A DNA stretch of 64,000 bases from Clostridiales bacterium (GTDB lineage: Bacteria; Bacillota; Clostridia; Saccharofermentanales; Saccharofermentanaceae): the NCBI GenBank assembly GCA_017513085.1, contig JAFWDK010000010.1:186001-250000 (forward strand). Direction: 5' to 3'. The notes under the pieces are model-generated. The model was not told where the DNA came from. It did no database searches and worked only from the letters and a program-made list of their open reading frames with translations. Every line of letters starts with the position of its first letter. Position 1 is the stretch's first letter. A program made the translations under genes and the position numbers. Below are positions 1 to 10,200 of the stretch, piece by piece.

Positions 1-729
1 CAAGACGTGAAACTCCAGATCGTTGGTCGTATATAAGTACGAAGACGGGAGAATAAGAGGCAAAGACATAAGAAGTCCTGCCCCGAACAACAGAAGATAA
101 TGTTTTCGACGATCCGGATATTTAAAGATCAAGAAGAAAAGAATGTTCAAAATGACGCAGAACAGAAACCATAAAACACAAACGGCAGTGATCCGCATCG
201 GCAAAGCTGCCATATCGTCGACGGAATAGACCGAGAGCTCTTCGATGGAAAAAGAACTGTCCCCCTTACTGATAAACCCGATGTAGAGGTCATCCACACG
301 CGAAGTGAGGGTAAATCCGATGACTTCACTTGAGCCTTTTGGATTCGGTTTTACCCAACGATCCTGGAATACTCCTTGTTTATCTAAAGAATCGGACATG
401 ACAACAATGTAGTTTTCTGTTACATTGCATGAATACTTGATCGAAAGAGCGTAACTTCCTTTTTCCAAAGAAAACGGAACAGTCTTTCTGGTCTCTTCTC
501 CGTGAAGAGTCACGATTTTTTCTATCCCGCCGGATGGCGCTTCTTCTGTGGCTGTTTCGACAGGAATGACATCTTCTTTAAAGAAATTCCTTGTATATGA
601 AGTTTTGTTTTTCCCGTTCAAAGAAACCATGACGAGAAGAACTACAAGAAGAATTACCTCGAGAACAAGCGCGATCTCCAGGTAATTCGCAAATCTTTTC
701 GTTGGTTTATCACCGGGAAGGACATTCAT
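1..729 (-). CDS. Membrane protein of unknown family (partial, cut by the left edge)
   Basis: An open frame starts with ATG at 729 and runs without a stop to base 1, giving 243 residues of a longer protein. It begins MNVLPGDKPTKRF, followed by a hydrophobic segment (about residues 18-38). A soluble, probably extracytoplasmic stretch follows (about 40-180), then two more hydrophobic segments and the sequence YLYTTNDLEFHV at the cut end. This layout resembles large polytopic membrane proteins of the YfhO or glycosyltransferase-like type, but I do not recognise the family. The start is supported by AAAGG nine bases upstream, inside the end of argH. The argH stop lies only four bases before it, so it is probably co-transcribed with argH. 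No function is assigned. Confidence 0.7.
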   Translation of the reverse strand, partial: MNVLPGDKPTKRFANYLEIALVLEVILLVVLLVMVSLNGKNKTSYTRNFFKEDVIPVETATEEAPSGGIEKIVTLHGEETRKTVPFSLEKGSYALSIKYSCNVTENYIVVMSDSLDKQGVFQDRWVKPNPKGSSEVIGFTLTSRVDDLYIGFISKGDSSFSIEELSVYSVDDMAALPMRITAVCVLWFLFCVILNILFFLIFKYPDRRKHYLLLFGAGLLMSLPLILPSSYLYTTNDLEFHVL

Positions 730-733
730 TACA

Positions 734-2101
734 TTAACCTTTGACTATGTTCAGAGCAGCTTCTACGGTTTCCGGAGCCGGTGCACCAATGATGGTTCTC
801 TTATTGACACATGTCTGCAAAGAGATAGCATCGTATACATCCTCGTCGATCAGATCGGAGAACTGCCTGAATTCTTCCAAAGAAAGCTTTTCCAACGTGG
901 TATTGTGCTCGATGCAGTAGTGGACGAGCTTACCGGAGATCTCGTGCGTGCTTCTGAACGGAATGCCCTTGCGGACAAGATAGTCAGCAAGGTCGGTGGC
1001 ATTGGTGAATCCGCCGAGCGCGGCCTTCTCCATGTTGTCCTTGCGAAGTTTCATGGTCTTGATCATACCGGTAAAGGGAACAAGAACCCCTTTGATCGTA
1101 TCGATCACATCAAAAATTGCTTCCTGCACTTCCTGCATGTCTTTGTTATAGGTTAGAGGCAGACCCTTCATGGTCACCAGAAGGGAGATGAGGTCACCAT
1201 AGACACGGCCGGTCTTGCCACGAGTAAGCTCTGCAACATCGGGGTTCTTTTTCTGTGGCATCATGGAAGAACCGGTAGAATAAGCATCATCCAGCTCGAT
1301 GAATTTGAATTCCTGGGATGAATAGAGAATGATTTCTTCAGAAAGACGGGACAAATGCATCATAAGCAGAGATGCGAAAGAGGCAAGTTCAATCGCCCAG
1401 TCTCTGTCTGCGACACCATCCAGAGAGTTCAGAGTGACGCCGTTCATACCCAGTTGATCAGCAACGAATTCACGGTCGAGAGGATAAGTGGTGCCGGCCA
1501 GTGCGCCGGACCCAAGAGGGGAGATGTTCGTTCTGGCGATGGCCTCGTCGAGACGATCCATATCACGGCCGAACATCTGAATGTATGCCATGAGATAGTG
1601 CGCGAATGTGATAGGCTGGGCACGCTGAAGGTGTGTATATCCCGGCATATATGTCTTGGTATTAGCTTGCGCGATTTCTATCAAAGTATCACGCAAGAGC
1701 CCGAGCAGTGATTGAATCTCTTTTGCTTCATCCACAGCGTAGAGACGCTGATCCAACGCGACCTGATCGTTTCTGGATCTTCCTGTATGAAGACGCTTTC
1801 CGGCATCGCCGATGCGGTTGGTGAGTTCTTCTTCAATGAACATATGAATGTCTTCGGCATCCGAATCAAAAGTGAGTTTTCCGGATTCAATGTCATCCAG
1901 AATGGATAATAGTCCTTCTTTGATCTGATCAGCATCTTCCTGTGTGATGATACCCTGTTTTGCCAACATCTGACTGTGGGCAACCGAGCCCTCGATATCC
2001 TGTTTATACATTCTGCAGTCGAAGGGGAGAGACGAGTTAAAATCATTCACTGCCTTGTCAGTAGCTTTCTCGAATCTTCCTGCCCACATTTTCTTAGCCA
2101 T
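734..2101 (-). CDS. argH: Argininosuccinate lyase
   Basis: Cleaves argininosuccinate to arginine and fumarate, the last step of arginine synthesis, in the cytoplasm. At 455 residues it has the usual length. It begins MAKKMWAGRFEKATDKAVNDFNSS and carries the fumarase/aspartase superfamily signature TGSSMMPQKKNPD (about residue 270), whose flexible loop bears the catalytic serine. HTGRSRNDQVALD, near residue 100, is also typical of ArgH. I chose the ATG at 2101 because AGGAG sits just upstream; a longer in-frame start at 2149 lacks a ribosome site. It lies downstream of argG and a GNAT gene on the same strand. The 120 bases before it are AT-rich and may hold a separate promoter that I could not define. 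Confidence 0.97.
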   Translation of the reverse strand: MAKKMWAGRFEKATDKAVNDFNSSLPFDCRMYKQDIEGSVAHSQMLAKQGIITQEDADQIKEGLLSILDDIESGKLTFDSDAEDIHMFIEEELTNRIGDAGKRLHTGRSRNDQVALDQRLYAVDEAKEIQSLLGLLRDTLIEIAQANTKTYMPGYTHLQRAQPITFAHYLMAYIQMFGRDMDRLDEAIARTNISPLGSGALAGTTYPLDREFVADQLGMNGVTLNSLDGVADRDWAIELASFASLLMMHLSRLSEEIILYSSQEFKFIELDDAYSTGSSMMPQKKNPDVAELTRGKTGRVYGDLISLLVTMKGLPLTYNKDMQEVQEAIFDVIDTIKGVLVPFTGMIKTMKLRKDNMEKAALGGFTNATDLADYLVRKGIPFRSTHEISGKLVHYCIEHNTTLEKLSLEEFRQFSDLIDEDVYDAISLQTCVNKRTIIGAPAPETVEAALNIVKG

Positions 2102-2221
2102 AGTATCATTCTCCTTTTTGTATCTAAAAAACAATACATATAATATCACAAATGCTAAATGATAACGAAAATCTAAACGTATAAATATCTATTTTTGTTA
2201 TGTAGTACCCGCTTATTATAT

Positions 2222-2668
2222 TCATTGTCTATATGTGTCGATGATCTCAAGATCGACCAGCGCCTTGTTTCTGTAATTCAGGTCTTCACGAAGAGTAAAA
2301 CCTTGTGATTCCCAGAACGAATTGCCAAGATCGTTGTGCTTAAAGGCTACGAGGGCCACTTTCTTGATTCCCTCGTTGTTTAAGGCTTCTATGGCAAGTT
2401 CCACGAGTTTAGCACCGATACCTTTTCTTCGATGTTCCGGTGAAACGGACATGTGCTGGATGTAGCCGCGCCGGCCATCGTGGCCACACAGGATCACACC
2501 TGCTACGTGGCCGTTATCTACTGCGACAAAAGATGTTGTCGGGTTCCTTTTTAAGTATTTCTCGATGCCTTCTTTCGAGTCGTCTGTGCTGTTGAGTCCG
2601 TTATGACACGCGACCCAGATTGCATACACTTCATCATAATCATCAATAGTCATCAATCTAAATTCCAT
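2222..2668 (-). CDS. GNAT-family N-acetyltransferase
   Basis: A 148-residue acetyl-CoA-dependent acetyltransferase. The acetyl-CoA binding region is visible as SVSPEHRRKGIGAKLVELAI (about residues 75-95), the Q/RxxGxG/A loop of the family. FWESQGFTLREDLNYRNK near the C-terminus is the usual beta6-beta7 end. The start at 2668 follows AAAGGAGATATGT; the longer frame to 2764 has no ribosome site and would run through the hairpin upstream. It sits between argG and argH. GNAT proteins can be N-acetylglutamate synthases, but this one is short and its substrate cannot be read from sequence, so a role in arginine synthesis is only suggested by position. Confidence 0.85.
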   Translation of the reverse strand: MEFRLMTIDDYDEVYAIWVACHNGLNSTDDSKEGIEKYLKRNPTTSFVAVDNGHVAGVILCGHDGRRGYIQHMSVSPEHRRKGIGAKLVELAIEALNNEGIKKVALVAFKHNDLGNSFWESQGFTLREDLNYRNKALVDLEIIDTYRQ

Positions 2669-2722
2669 ACATATCTCCTTTCTTTTGTAAGATGTGCCCG
2701 CGAAGAAAGAATACACGTTGGT

Positions 2723-2796
2723 GAAAAGAAAAAAGTTTTCAGCGCCTCCGCAGTGTTGATACACGAGGACAGCGCTAGAAAACTTTTTTCTTTTTC
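2723..2796 (-). terminator. Long hairpin between argG and the GNAT gene, probable terminator or attenuator
   Basis: On the minus strand the arm GAAAAAAGTTTTC-T-AGCGC pairs with GCGC-T-GAAAACTTTTTTC, a stem of about 18 base pairs with one bulge, closed over a loop of roughly 28 bases. It is followed by a pyrimidine tract (TTTTTTCTTTTC). It lies 23 bases after the argG stop and about 55 bases before the GNAT start. It should stop or reduce read-through from argG into the GNAT and argH genes. Confidence 0.65.
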
Positions 2797-2818
2797 AATA
2801 ATCAGTTTCTGTCGCGAA

Positions 2819-4033
2819 TCAGAGCAGACCGTTCTTCTGCTTCATCTTTGCGTTGACTTTCATCGGGAGACCGAAGCAGTTGATGAATCCGCCTGCATCA
2901 GCCTGATTGTAAACGTCATCAGCTTCAAATGTAGCAATCTCTGGATCATAGAGAGAGAACGGGGAAGTGGTGCCTGCCGGTGTGCAGTTACCCTTATAGA
3001 GCTTCATTCTTACTTCGCCTGTAACAACTTCCTGTGTCTTATCAACAAATGCGGAGATAGCCTCGCGGAGCGGGTGGAACCACTGGCCGTAGTAAACGAG
3101 TTCGGAGAACTTCTGGGCTACGAGATCCTTGTAGTGGATCGTGTCACGCTCAACTGTGAGCAGTTCGAGCTCACGGTGAGCAGCGAAGAGGAGAGTTCCG
3201 CCAGGTGTCTCATAAACGCCACGGCTCTTCATACCAACGAGACGGTTCTCAACGATATCAGCGATACCTACGCCGTTTGCACCGGCAACTTTGTTGCAGT
3301 ATCTCAGAAGATCTGCAGGGGAGAGTTTCTGTCCATCTACTTCTACCGGAACACCCTTTTCGAACTTGATGGTTACATAAGTCGGAGTGTCAGGTGCTTT
3401 TTCAGGAGAAACCATGAGCTCCAGGATCTTGTCGAGGTTCGGCTCGTTAGCCGGATCTTCGAGATCCATACCCTCGTGAGAGAGGTGCCAGAGGTTCTCG
3501 TCCTTGGAATAGTTGTTTTCTTTAGTTACCGGAACTTCGATGCCGCGAGCGTTTGCATAATCGATCTCTTCGTCACGGGACTTGATATCCCAGATTCTCC
3601 AAGGAGCAAGGATCTTCATATCCGGATCGAGAGCCTTGATGGAAAGCTCGAAACGAACCTGGTCGTTACCCTTACCGGTGCAGCCGTGAACGATCGTTGT
3701 GCATCCGTTGGCGTGAGCCGCCTCAACGAAGTGCTTAGCGATTACAGGACGTGCCATGGAAGTGCCGAGGAGGTACTTGCCCTCATAAACTGCATTCGCT
3801 TTAAGAGTCGGGAATACGAAATCAGAAACGAATTCTTCAGAGATATCTTCGATGATGCACTTGATTGCACCGCACTTGAGAGCCTTCTTTTCAAGGTAGT
3901 CGTGATCGACACCTACGCCGACTTCACCGCAGTAAGCTACTACTTCGCAGTCGTAATGTTCCAGAAGCCACGGAATAATAATGGATGTATCCAGTCCGCC
4001 TGAATACGCAAGTAAGAATTTTTCCTTTGCCAT
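2819..4033 (-). CDS. argG: Argininosuccinate synthase
   Basis: Joins citrulline and aspartate with ATP to make argininosuccinate, the step before ArgH. It has 404 residues, the normal length. The N-terminal ATP-pyrophosphatase P-loop reads [18 protein letters not shown] (residues about 7-24). [13 protein letters not shown] (about 117) and the later [17 protein letters not shown] are family hallmarks. The start at 4033 follows GGAGGTGCCTT. A strong promoter and an ArgR-like box precede it. It is divergent from the aminotransferase gene at 4277 and ends 23 bases before a long hairpin. Confidence 0.97.
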   Translation of the reverse strand: MAKEKFLLAYSGGLDTSIIIPWLLEHYDCEVVAYCGEVGVGVDHDYLEKKALKCGAIKCIIEDISEEFVSDFVFPTLKANAVYEGKYLLGTSMARPVIAKHFVEAAHANGCTTIVHGCTGKGNDQVRFELSIKALDPDMKILAPWRIWDIKSRDEEIDYANARGIEVPVTKENNYSKDENLWHLSHEGMDLEDPANEPNLDKILELMVSPEKAPDTPTYVTIKFEKGVPVEVDGQKLSPADLLRYCNKVAGANGVGIADIVENRLVGMKSRGVYETPGGTLLFAAHRELELLTVERDTIHYKDLVAQKFSELVYYGQWFHPLREAISAFVDKTQEVVTGEVRMKLYKGNCTPAGTTSPFSLYDPEIATFEADDVYNQADAGGFINCFGLPMKVNAKMKQKNGLL

Positions 4034-4045
4034 AAGGCACCTCCA

Positions 4046-4059
4046 TGAATAATTATTAA
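4046..4059. promoter_or_regulatory. Putative ArgR (AhrC) operator before argG
   Basis: TGAATAATTATTAA differs at one position from the ARG-box core TGAAT-W4-ATTCA known for ArgR/AhrC. It lies between the predicted transcription start (about 4070) and the ribosome site of argG, where bound repressor would block elongation or initiation. Only one box is clear; ArgR usually binds paired boxes. Confidence 0.55.
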
Positions 4060-4076
4060 CGATTTTGCATAAAGGC

Positions 4077-4105
4077 ATTGTAGCAGACGATTTCTGCTGC
4101 GTCAA
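4077..4105 (-). promoter_or_regulatory. Promoter of argG
   Basis: Read on the minus strand: TTGACG, a 17-base spacer and TACAAT, with TGC just before the -10. This is a near-consensus housekeeping promoter placed 44 bases upstream of the argG start. The spacer contains a dyad, GCAGA-N5-TCTGC, which may be a second protein site or chance. Confidence 0.75.
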
Positions 4106-4188
4106 CCGATATTTTGAAATTCATTGTATTTATATTTTCTTCTTTATACAAGTAGTAAAACGTTGTGCAAATAACGATTTTTCATGTG

Positions 4189-4217
4189 TTTACGAAAACT
4201 CTATTAAAGAGTAAAAT
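4189..4217 (+). promoter_or_regulatory. Promoter of the class IV aminotransferase-htpG unit
   Basis: TTTACG, a 17-base spacer and TAAAAT lie 60 bases before the aminotransferase start, divergent from the argG promoter. The stretch 4106-4188 between the two promoters is AT-rich with no other clear signal. Confidence 0.5.
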
Positions 4218-4276
4218 TATACGGTATGCAGCGGGCTTTTGTGAAAAACCTGACTGTAAAGAAAGGGGTCTGGATC

Positions 4277-5167
4277 ATGGCGTATCCTTTGGTAGAAGGA
4301 AATATCGGTGAATTCTGTATATTGAATGGCGAAAAAGTCGCTTTTGATTCGGCAACCGGTCGGTCTCTTTTTATTCCAACTGATGACATCACATATTATG
4401 AATCTGTTCGTTTCCAGGAAGGTGTTCTGCTTTTCTGGGAAGACCACATGCAAAGACTTGAAAAGTCTGTTGCAGCGAAAGAGGCTTTTCCGATCGAACC
4501 GGATCTGTATCATAAACTCGCGAGCTCGCTGATCAAAGATAGTGGTTTGACAGATGGAAATGTCCGCGTGGTGATCACGCATTCCTTAAATCTTGTATAT
4601 TTAAGCAATATGACGTATCCGACGGTGGATATGTATGAGAACGGAATTGTAACGACAAGTCTTACGTGGGAAAGAGTCGAGCCTCATGTGAAAGTTTTCC
4701 GTGGAGATTATAAGAAAGCGGTGGCGGAGGCGTCTTCGAGACAGACGTCTTTCGGACTTCCTTATGAAGTGATCCTGCGTGGCAATGACGGCAAGTTTGT
4801 CGAGGGCGGAAGATCCAACTTCTTTGTTCTGTATAAAGATACGGTGTATTCACCGTCCGAAGATCTGATCCTGATTGGAATCACGAGAAAATATGTCAAG
4901 AATGCCATCGCCGAAGCCGGTCTAAGACTTGAAGAGGGTGCTTTTACCATGGAAGAGCTGGTCAGGATGGAAACGGAAGAGGATGACGGACCGCCGAAGA
5001 TGGGGTTGTTTGTCACGAGCTCGCCTTTTGATATCCTTCCGGTTGCATCGATCGATGAGCAGAAGTTTTCTTCGGCTGACTGTCCGGCACTTCAGGAGCT
5101 GATGGTGAGCTACCAGAAGATCGTACATGAATATATCGATACACATGCACATGTGGAATCTTTTTAA
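4277..5167 (+). CDS. Class IV aminotransferase (IlvE/PabC-like fold)
   Basis: A pyridoxal-phosphate enzyme of fold type IV, the group that includes branched-chain aminotransferase, D-amino-acid aminotransferase and aminodeoxychorismate lyase; which of these it is cannot be told. Visible family features are the N-terminal FQEGVLLFWEDHMQRLEKS and the C-terminal half with EGGRSNFFVLYKDTVYSP, then LIGITRKYV, which form the cofactor phosphate pocket. The Schiff-base lysine should fall in or next to KVFRGDYKKA, but spacing to the rest of the domain is one or two residues off compared with E. coli IlvE. The 296-residue length is normal. I placed the start at ATG 4277 after AAAGGGG; an in-frame ATG at 4226 is possible. 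htpG follows 26 bases later without a terminator. Confidence 0.8.
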   Translation: MAYPLVEGNIGEFCILNGEKVAFDSATGRSLFIPTDDITYYESVRFQEGVLLFWEDHMQRLEKSVAAKEAFPIEPDLYHKLASSLIKDSGLTDGNVRVVITHSLNLVYLSNMTYPTVDMYENGIVTTSLTWERVEPHVKVFRGDYKKAVAEASSRQTSFGLPYEVILRGNDGKFVEGGRSNFFVLYKDTVYSPSEDLILIGITRKYVKNAIAEAGLRLEEGAFTMEELVRMETEEDDGPPKMGLFVTSSPFDILPVASIDEQKFSSADCPALQELMVSYQKIVHEYIDTHAHVESF

Positions 5168-5193
5168 CAGGGAACAATTTTGGAGGTTTATAT

Positions 5194-7122
5194 ATGGCAA
5201 AAAAAGGAACGATTTCAGTAACAACGGAAAACATCTTTCCTATTATCAGAAAGTGGCTTTATTCCGATCAGGACATCTTTGTCCGTGAGCTGGTAAGTAA
5301 CGGCTCTGATGCGATTGCCAAGTTTAAGAGACTGGTCGATCTGGGTGAAGCCGTTAAGGAAGATACGGATGACTATCAGCTGCATGTCAATTATGACAGT
5401 GATGCAGGAACGATCGAGTTTACTGATAATGGTATCGGTATGACCGAAGAGGAAGTCGATAAGTACATCAACCAGATCGCTTTTTCCGGTGCGATGGATT
5501 TTGTTGAGAAATATAAAGAGCAGAGCACAGATGCGAGCGGCATTATCGGTCATTTCGGTCTCGGTTTTTATTCTGCCTTCATGGTGGCGGATAAAGTCCG
5601 TATCGATACGAAGTCTTTTGTTAAGGATGCGCCGGCGGTTTCCTGGGAATCCGATGATGGTATGGATTATGAGATCTCCGATTCGGACCGTACAGCACGT
5701 GGTACTACGATCACACTGACACTATCCGAAGAAGCGAAGAAGATCTTCGATGCCGGTAAGATCCGTGGTGTGCTGAAGAAGTACTGTTCTTTCATGCCGT
5801 TCGATCTGTATTATACGGATGTTGTGGCTGACAGAAAGCATGAGGAAGAGGAAGCCAAGAAGAGAAAAGAAGCCGAGGAGAAGGGCGAGGAGTATAAGGA
5901 GCATGAACATGAGATCATGCCGATCAATGACACCGAGCCGCTCTGGAAGAAGTCTCCTAAGGATTGTACGGATGAAGAGTACAAGAACTTCTACCGTACG
6001 GTATTCCATGACATGAAGGAACCTCTGTTCTGGATCCACCTCAACATGGATTATCCTTTCAATCTTCAGGGTATCCTTTACTTTCCGAAGACGAACAATG
6101 TCTATGAGACGCTGGAAGGCCGTATCAAGATCTACAATCACCAGGTTTTTGTTGCCGATAATATCGAAGAAGTTATTCCGGAATTCCTGTTCTTGCTTCG
6201 CGGCTGCCTCGACTGCACGGATCTTCCGCTTAATGTATCCCGTTCGGCTCTCCAGCAGGATGAATATGTCAAGAAACTTTCTTCACACATCATCCGTAAG
6301 GTTTCCGATAAGCTCAATGAAGTATTCAAGAATGACCGTAAGGCTTTCGAGGGATACTGGTCCGATATCAGCATCTTCGTCAAGTACGGTATGATGAAGG
6401 ATGAGAAGTTCTATGACAAGGTTAAGGACATCTGCTTGTTTAAGACCGTAGATAATGAATTCTTCACGCTCAAAGAACTAACCAAGGATAAGGAAAAGGA
6501 TACTGTCCGTTATACCAAGGCTCCGGATCAGCAGGCGGCTTATATTGCGATGGCGAAGGAGAAGGGCTTCGATGTTGTTGTTCTGAACGAAGAGCTTGAC
6601 AACAACTTCATTTCTTTCCTTGAGTACAAGCAGAACGATGTGAAGTTCAAGCGTGTTGACGCTGAGCTCGAAGGCGAGAATGCTTCCGAAGATGAGGTAA
6701 AAGCACTTGGTGAGCTGTTTAAGGCTGCTACGGCAGACGATAAACTTGAGGTTTCTGCGGTAGCGCTTGGCGCCGATCAGCTCCCTGCGTTTATACGTGA
6801 AACTGAAGAAGCACGTCGTATGGCAGAAATGAGAAAGCAGTTTGAGGCGATGCGAACGGGTAAGGAAGATGATCCGTATAAGGATCTCGACTCCATGTTC
6901 CCGATCAAGAAGGATCTTGTTTTGAATACGGATCATCCGCTGGTTCTGCGTCTGCGCGGTATGGCTTCTGTGGCAGAAGATAAGGAAAAACTGGATGCGC
7001 TTTGCATGCATCTTTATGATCAGGCGAGACTTGCGCATGGTTCTCTGGATGCGGAAGGTCTCAAGCGATTCCTGAAATATAACAGCGAACTTCTTACTGA
7101 AGTGGCGGAAAAATTGAAATAA
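5194..7122 (+). CDS. htpG: Molecular chaperone HtpG (Hsp90)
   Basis: The cytoplasmic bacterial Hsp90, an ATP-driven dimeric chaperone. At 642 residues it is full length. The N-terminal GHKL ATPase shows ELVSNGSDAIAKFKRL (about residues 28-43), FTDNGIGMTEEEV (about 75) and IGHFGLGFYSAFMVADKV (about 117). A charged linker rich in E and K (about 210-235) separates it from the middle domain, which has NVSRSALQQDEYVKKL. The C-terminal dimerisation region ends ...LLTEVAEKLK. The start follows TTTTGGAGG. A terminator hairpin lies just after the stop. Confidence 0.96.
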   Translation: MAKKGTISVTTENIFPIIRKWLYSDQDIFVRELVSNGSDAIAKFKRLVDLGEAVKEDTDDYQLHVNYDSDAGTIEFTDNGIGMTEEEVDKYINQIAFSGAMDFVEKYKEQSTDASGIIGHFGLGFYSAFMVADKVRIDTKSFVKDAPAVSWESDDGMDYEISDSDRTARGTTITLTLSEEAKKIFDAGKIRGVLKKYCSFMPFDLYYTDVVADRKHEEEEAKKRKEAEEKGEEYKEHEHEIMPINDTEPLWKKSPKDCTDEEYKNFYRTVFHDMKEPLFWIHLNMDYPFNLQGILYFPKTNNVYETLEGRIKIYNHQVFVADNIEEVIPEFLFLLRGCLDCTDLPLNVSRSALQQDEYVKKLSSHIIRKVSDKLNEVFKNDRKAFEGYWSDISIFVKYGMMKDEKFYDKVKDICLFKTVDNEFFTLKELTKDKEKDTVRYTKAPDQQAAYIAMAKEKGFDVVVLNEELDNNFISFLEYKQNDVKFKRVDAELEGENASEDEVKALGELFKAATADDKLEVSAVALGADQLPAFIRETEEARRMAEMRKQFEAMRTGKEDDPYKDLDSMFPIKKDLVLNTDHPLVLRLRGMASVAEDKEKLDALCMHLYDQARLAHGSLDAEGLKRFLKYNSELLTEVAEKLK

Positions 7123-7130
7123 AACCATAA

Positions 7131-7167
7131 GATCCCGTTTTCCTTTGAAAAGGAAGCGGGGTTTTGT
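7131..7167 (+). terminator. Terminator after htpG
   Basis: TCCCG-TTTTCCTTT pairs imperfectly with GAAAAGGAA-GCGGG, followed by GTTTTG. It starts nine bases after the htpG stop and separates it from purL, whose own promoter must lie in the remaining 50 bases. I could not define that promoter. Confidence 0.65.
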
Positions 7168-7217
7168 GATACCATAGAAACATTAAGGACAGATACAACA
7201 TTTTTGGAGGTTAGTTT

Positions 7218-10200
7218 ATGAGTAATCTGGTTCGAAGAATCTATTCGGAGAAGAAGAAAGAGTTCGCTGTTGAGGCGGCGGGACTGAAGAAGGATGTCTC
7301 CGCAGACTGCGGCGTCAAGACGATCGAAAGTGTGCGTGTTTTCCATAGATACGACGTTTCCGGTCTGAGTGATGAGGAATATGAACTGGCCAAGAATGTT
7401 GTTTTCTCGGAGCCGCCGGTCGATGTGGTTTACGATGAGACCATTGATGTATCTGATGCCGCCTATGTTCTGGCGATCGAGTCTTTGCCGGGACAGTATG
7501 ACCAGCGTGCCGATTCTGCGGCGCAGTGCTGCCAGATCCTGACGCAGAAAGAGAAGCCGCTGGTTCGTGTTGCACGTGTGATCGTGTTCTATGGTACAGT
7601 TACGGATGATCAGAAGAAAGCAATTGCGAAATACCTGATCAACCCGGTGGAGAGCCGTGAGGCGTCCATGGATAAGCCGGACACACTTGAGGAAGTTTTT
7701 GATGTTCCTTCTTCGGTACCTACGATCGAGGGCTTTATCTCCAAATCTAAAGAAGAGCTCTCTGGGCTTCGCAAGACATGGGGTCTTGCGATGTCGGATG
7801 CGGATATTGCATTTACACAGGAATTCTTCCAGTCGATCAAGCGTGATCCGACGATGACGGAGATTCGTGTTCTGGATACTTACTGGTCTGACCACTGCCG
7901 TCATACCACATTCCTTACCGAACTGACGGACGTCAAGATCGACGGCGACAGTGCTTTTGCTGAAGAATTGAAGAGCATCTACGCGAACTATCTGTCCACC
8001 AGAGAAGAGGTATATGGCGAGCGTATCACCAAGAAGCCGGTCTGCCTGATGGATCTGGCGACCATGGCGATGAGAAAACTGAAGAAAGACGGCAAACTTG
8101 CGGATCTTGATGAATCTGAAGAGATCAATGCTTGCTCGATCAAGATCCGGATCGATGTAGATGGTAAGCAAGAAGATTACGTTCTTATGTTTAAGAATGA
8201 GACACATAACCATCCGACGGAGATCGAACCGTTCGGTGGTGCGGCGACCTGCCTTGGCGGTGCGATCCGTGACCCGCTTTCCGGACGTTCCTATGTTTAC
8301 CAGGCTATGCGTGTGACCGGTGCCGGTGATCCGACAGTTCCGGTTTCCATGACTCTCGAAGGAAAGCTTTCGCAGAAGAAACTGGTTCGTACGGCTGCTG
8401 CAGGTTACAGTTCTTATGGTAACCAGATCGGTCTTTGCACGGGTCATGTTGATGAGATCTATCACCCGGGTTATGTGGCGAAGAGAATGGAGATCGGTGC
8501 GGTCGTTGGTGCTGCTCCGGCTGAGAATATCGTACGTGTTCGTCCGAGACCGGGTGACATCGTTGTCCTCCTTGGCGGACGTACGGGCCGTGATGGTATC
8601 GGTGGCGCTACCGGTTCTTCCAAGGCTCATGACGAGAAATCCGTCCTGACTTGTGGTTCGGAAGTGCAGAAGGGTAATCCGCCGACGGAAAGAAAGATCC
8701 AGAGATTGTTCCGTATTCCGGAAGTTTCTAAGATGATCCTTCGCTGTAATGACTTCGGCGCAGGCGGTGTTTCCGTTGCAATCGGTGAGCTGGCGGATGG
8801 TCTGGCGATTGATCTGGATAAAGTTCCGAAGAAGTATGAAGGACTGGATGGAACAGAAATTGCGATTTCCGAGTCTCAAGAGAGAATGGCAGTCGTGATC
8901 GATCCGAAGGATGAAAAAGCATTCTTCGATTATGCTGCTAAAGAAAACCTTGAAGCAACGGTTGTTGCGGTCGTTACGGAAGAACCGGTCATGAAGATGA
9001 CCTGGAAGGGCAACACGATCGTTGAACTCCCAAGAGCTTTTATCGATACGAACGGAGCATCTTCCTATGCGAAGGCTGAAGTTACCGAGCCGGATTTTGC
9101 TAACGGTATTATCGATAAGACAACGGATGCTTTTGTAAATGGCGATTTTGCCGCATCCTTGAAGGCGTCTTTGTCTTCTCTGGACGGCTGCTCGCGTAAA
9201 GGTCTTGTTTCCCGTTTTGACGGAACGATTGGTGCCGGCACGGTATTGATGCCTTTTGGTGGACGTTATCAGTTGTCTCCGGAAGAAGGTATGGCCTGCA
9301 AGATTCCGGTTGAAGAAGGAAAGACCAACGCCGTTTCCGTTATGGCTTATGGTTTTGATCCGTATTTCTCCGAGTGGAGCCCGTTCCATGGCGCTTACCA
9401 TGCTGTGACGGAATCTCTTTTACGTCTGGCTTGCCTCGGATGTGATCCTTTTGCGGCAAGACTGACTTTCCAGGAGTATTTCGAGCGTATGGCCGGTGAA
9501 AAGTCATGGGGCAAGCCGTTGTCGGCTTTGCTGGGTGCTTACCAGGCACAGCTTGACTTCGGTACAGCGTCTATCGGTGGTAAGGATAGTATGTCCGGTT
9601 CTTTTAATGAATTGCATGTTCCGCCGACGCTTGTTTCTTTTGCGGTAGGAATGACTACTACAGATAAAGTGGTTTCTTCTACGCTTTCTTCTGCGGGTGA
9701 GAAACTCTATGCCATCGCGATCAAGCGTGATGCGAACGGTCGTTATGTAAAAGAGCATGCGATCCGTGTCATGAAGTGTCTGACTCAGATCCAGGATCGT
9801 GGCCAGCTCCGTTGTGCAGGTGTGGTTCGTTCTGCGGGTATTGCGGCTCGTGTAGCACAGATGTGCTTCGGTAATAAGCTGGGCTTTGCTTTCGCGGATG
9901 GTATTGATATGGAGTCGCTCTTTAAGCATTCTTTCGGTACGGTACTGCTTTCCGTAAGCGACGGAAATGCTGTCGATAAGATCGAGCAGGTCGGCGGTAA
10001 GCTCCTCGGTAAGACTACAGCGGAGCAGACACTGGTTTGCGCCGGTCAGTCTATTACCGTAGACGATGCGATCGCTGCTTTTGTCGGCAAACTTGAGCCG
10101 ATCTTCCCGACGATCGTAGATGAGGGTGATGCGGTTTCTTATGAGAAGGGTGATTATGCGAAAAATGCTATTACTGCGCCGTCGATCCTGACCGGTGCGA

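Noticed and set aside
2603..4003. A 466-residue plus-strand frame
   Set aside because: Antisense to argG and crosses the hairpin between genes; composition unlike real proteins of this genome.
7020..9401. A 793-residue open frame on the minus strand
   Set aside because: It lies wholly opposite htpG and purL, has Arg/Ser/Thr-rich composition typical of antisense frames, and no ribosome site or domain. purL on the plus strand is certain.
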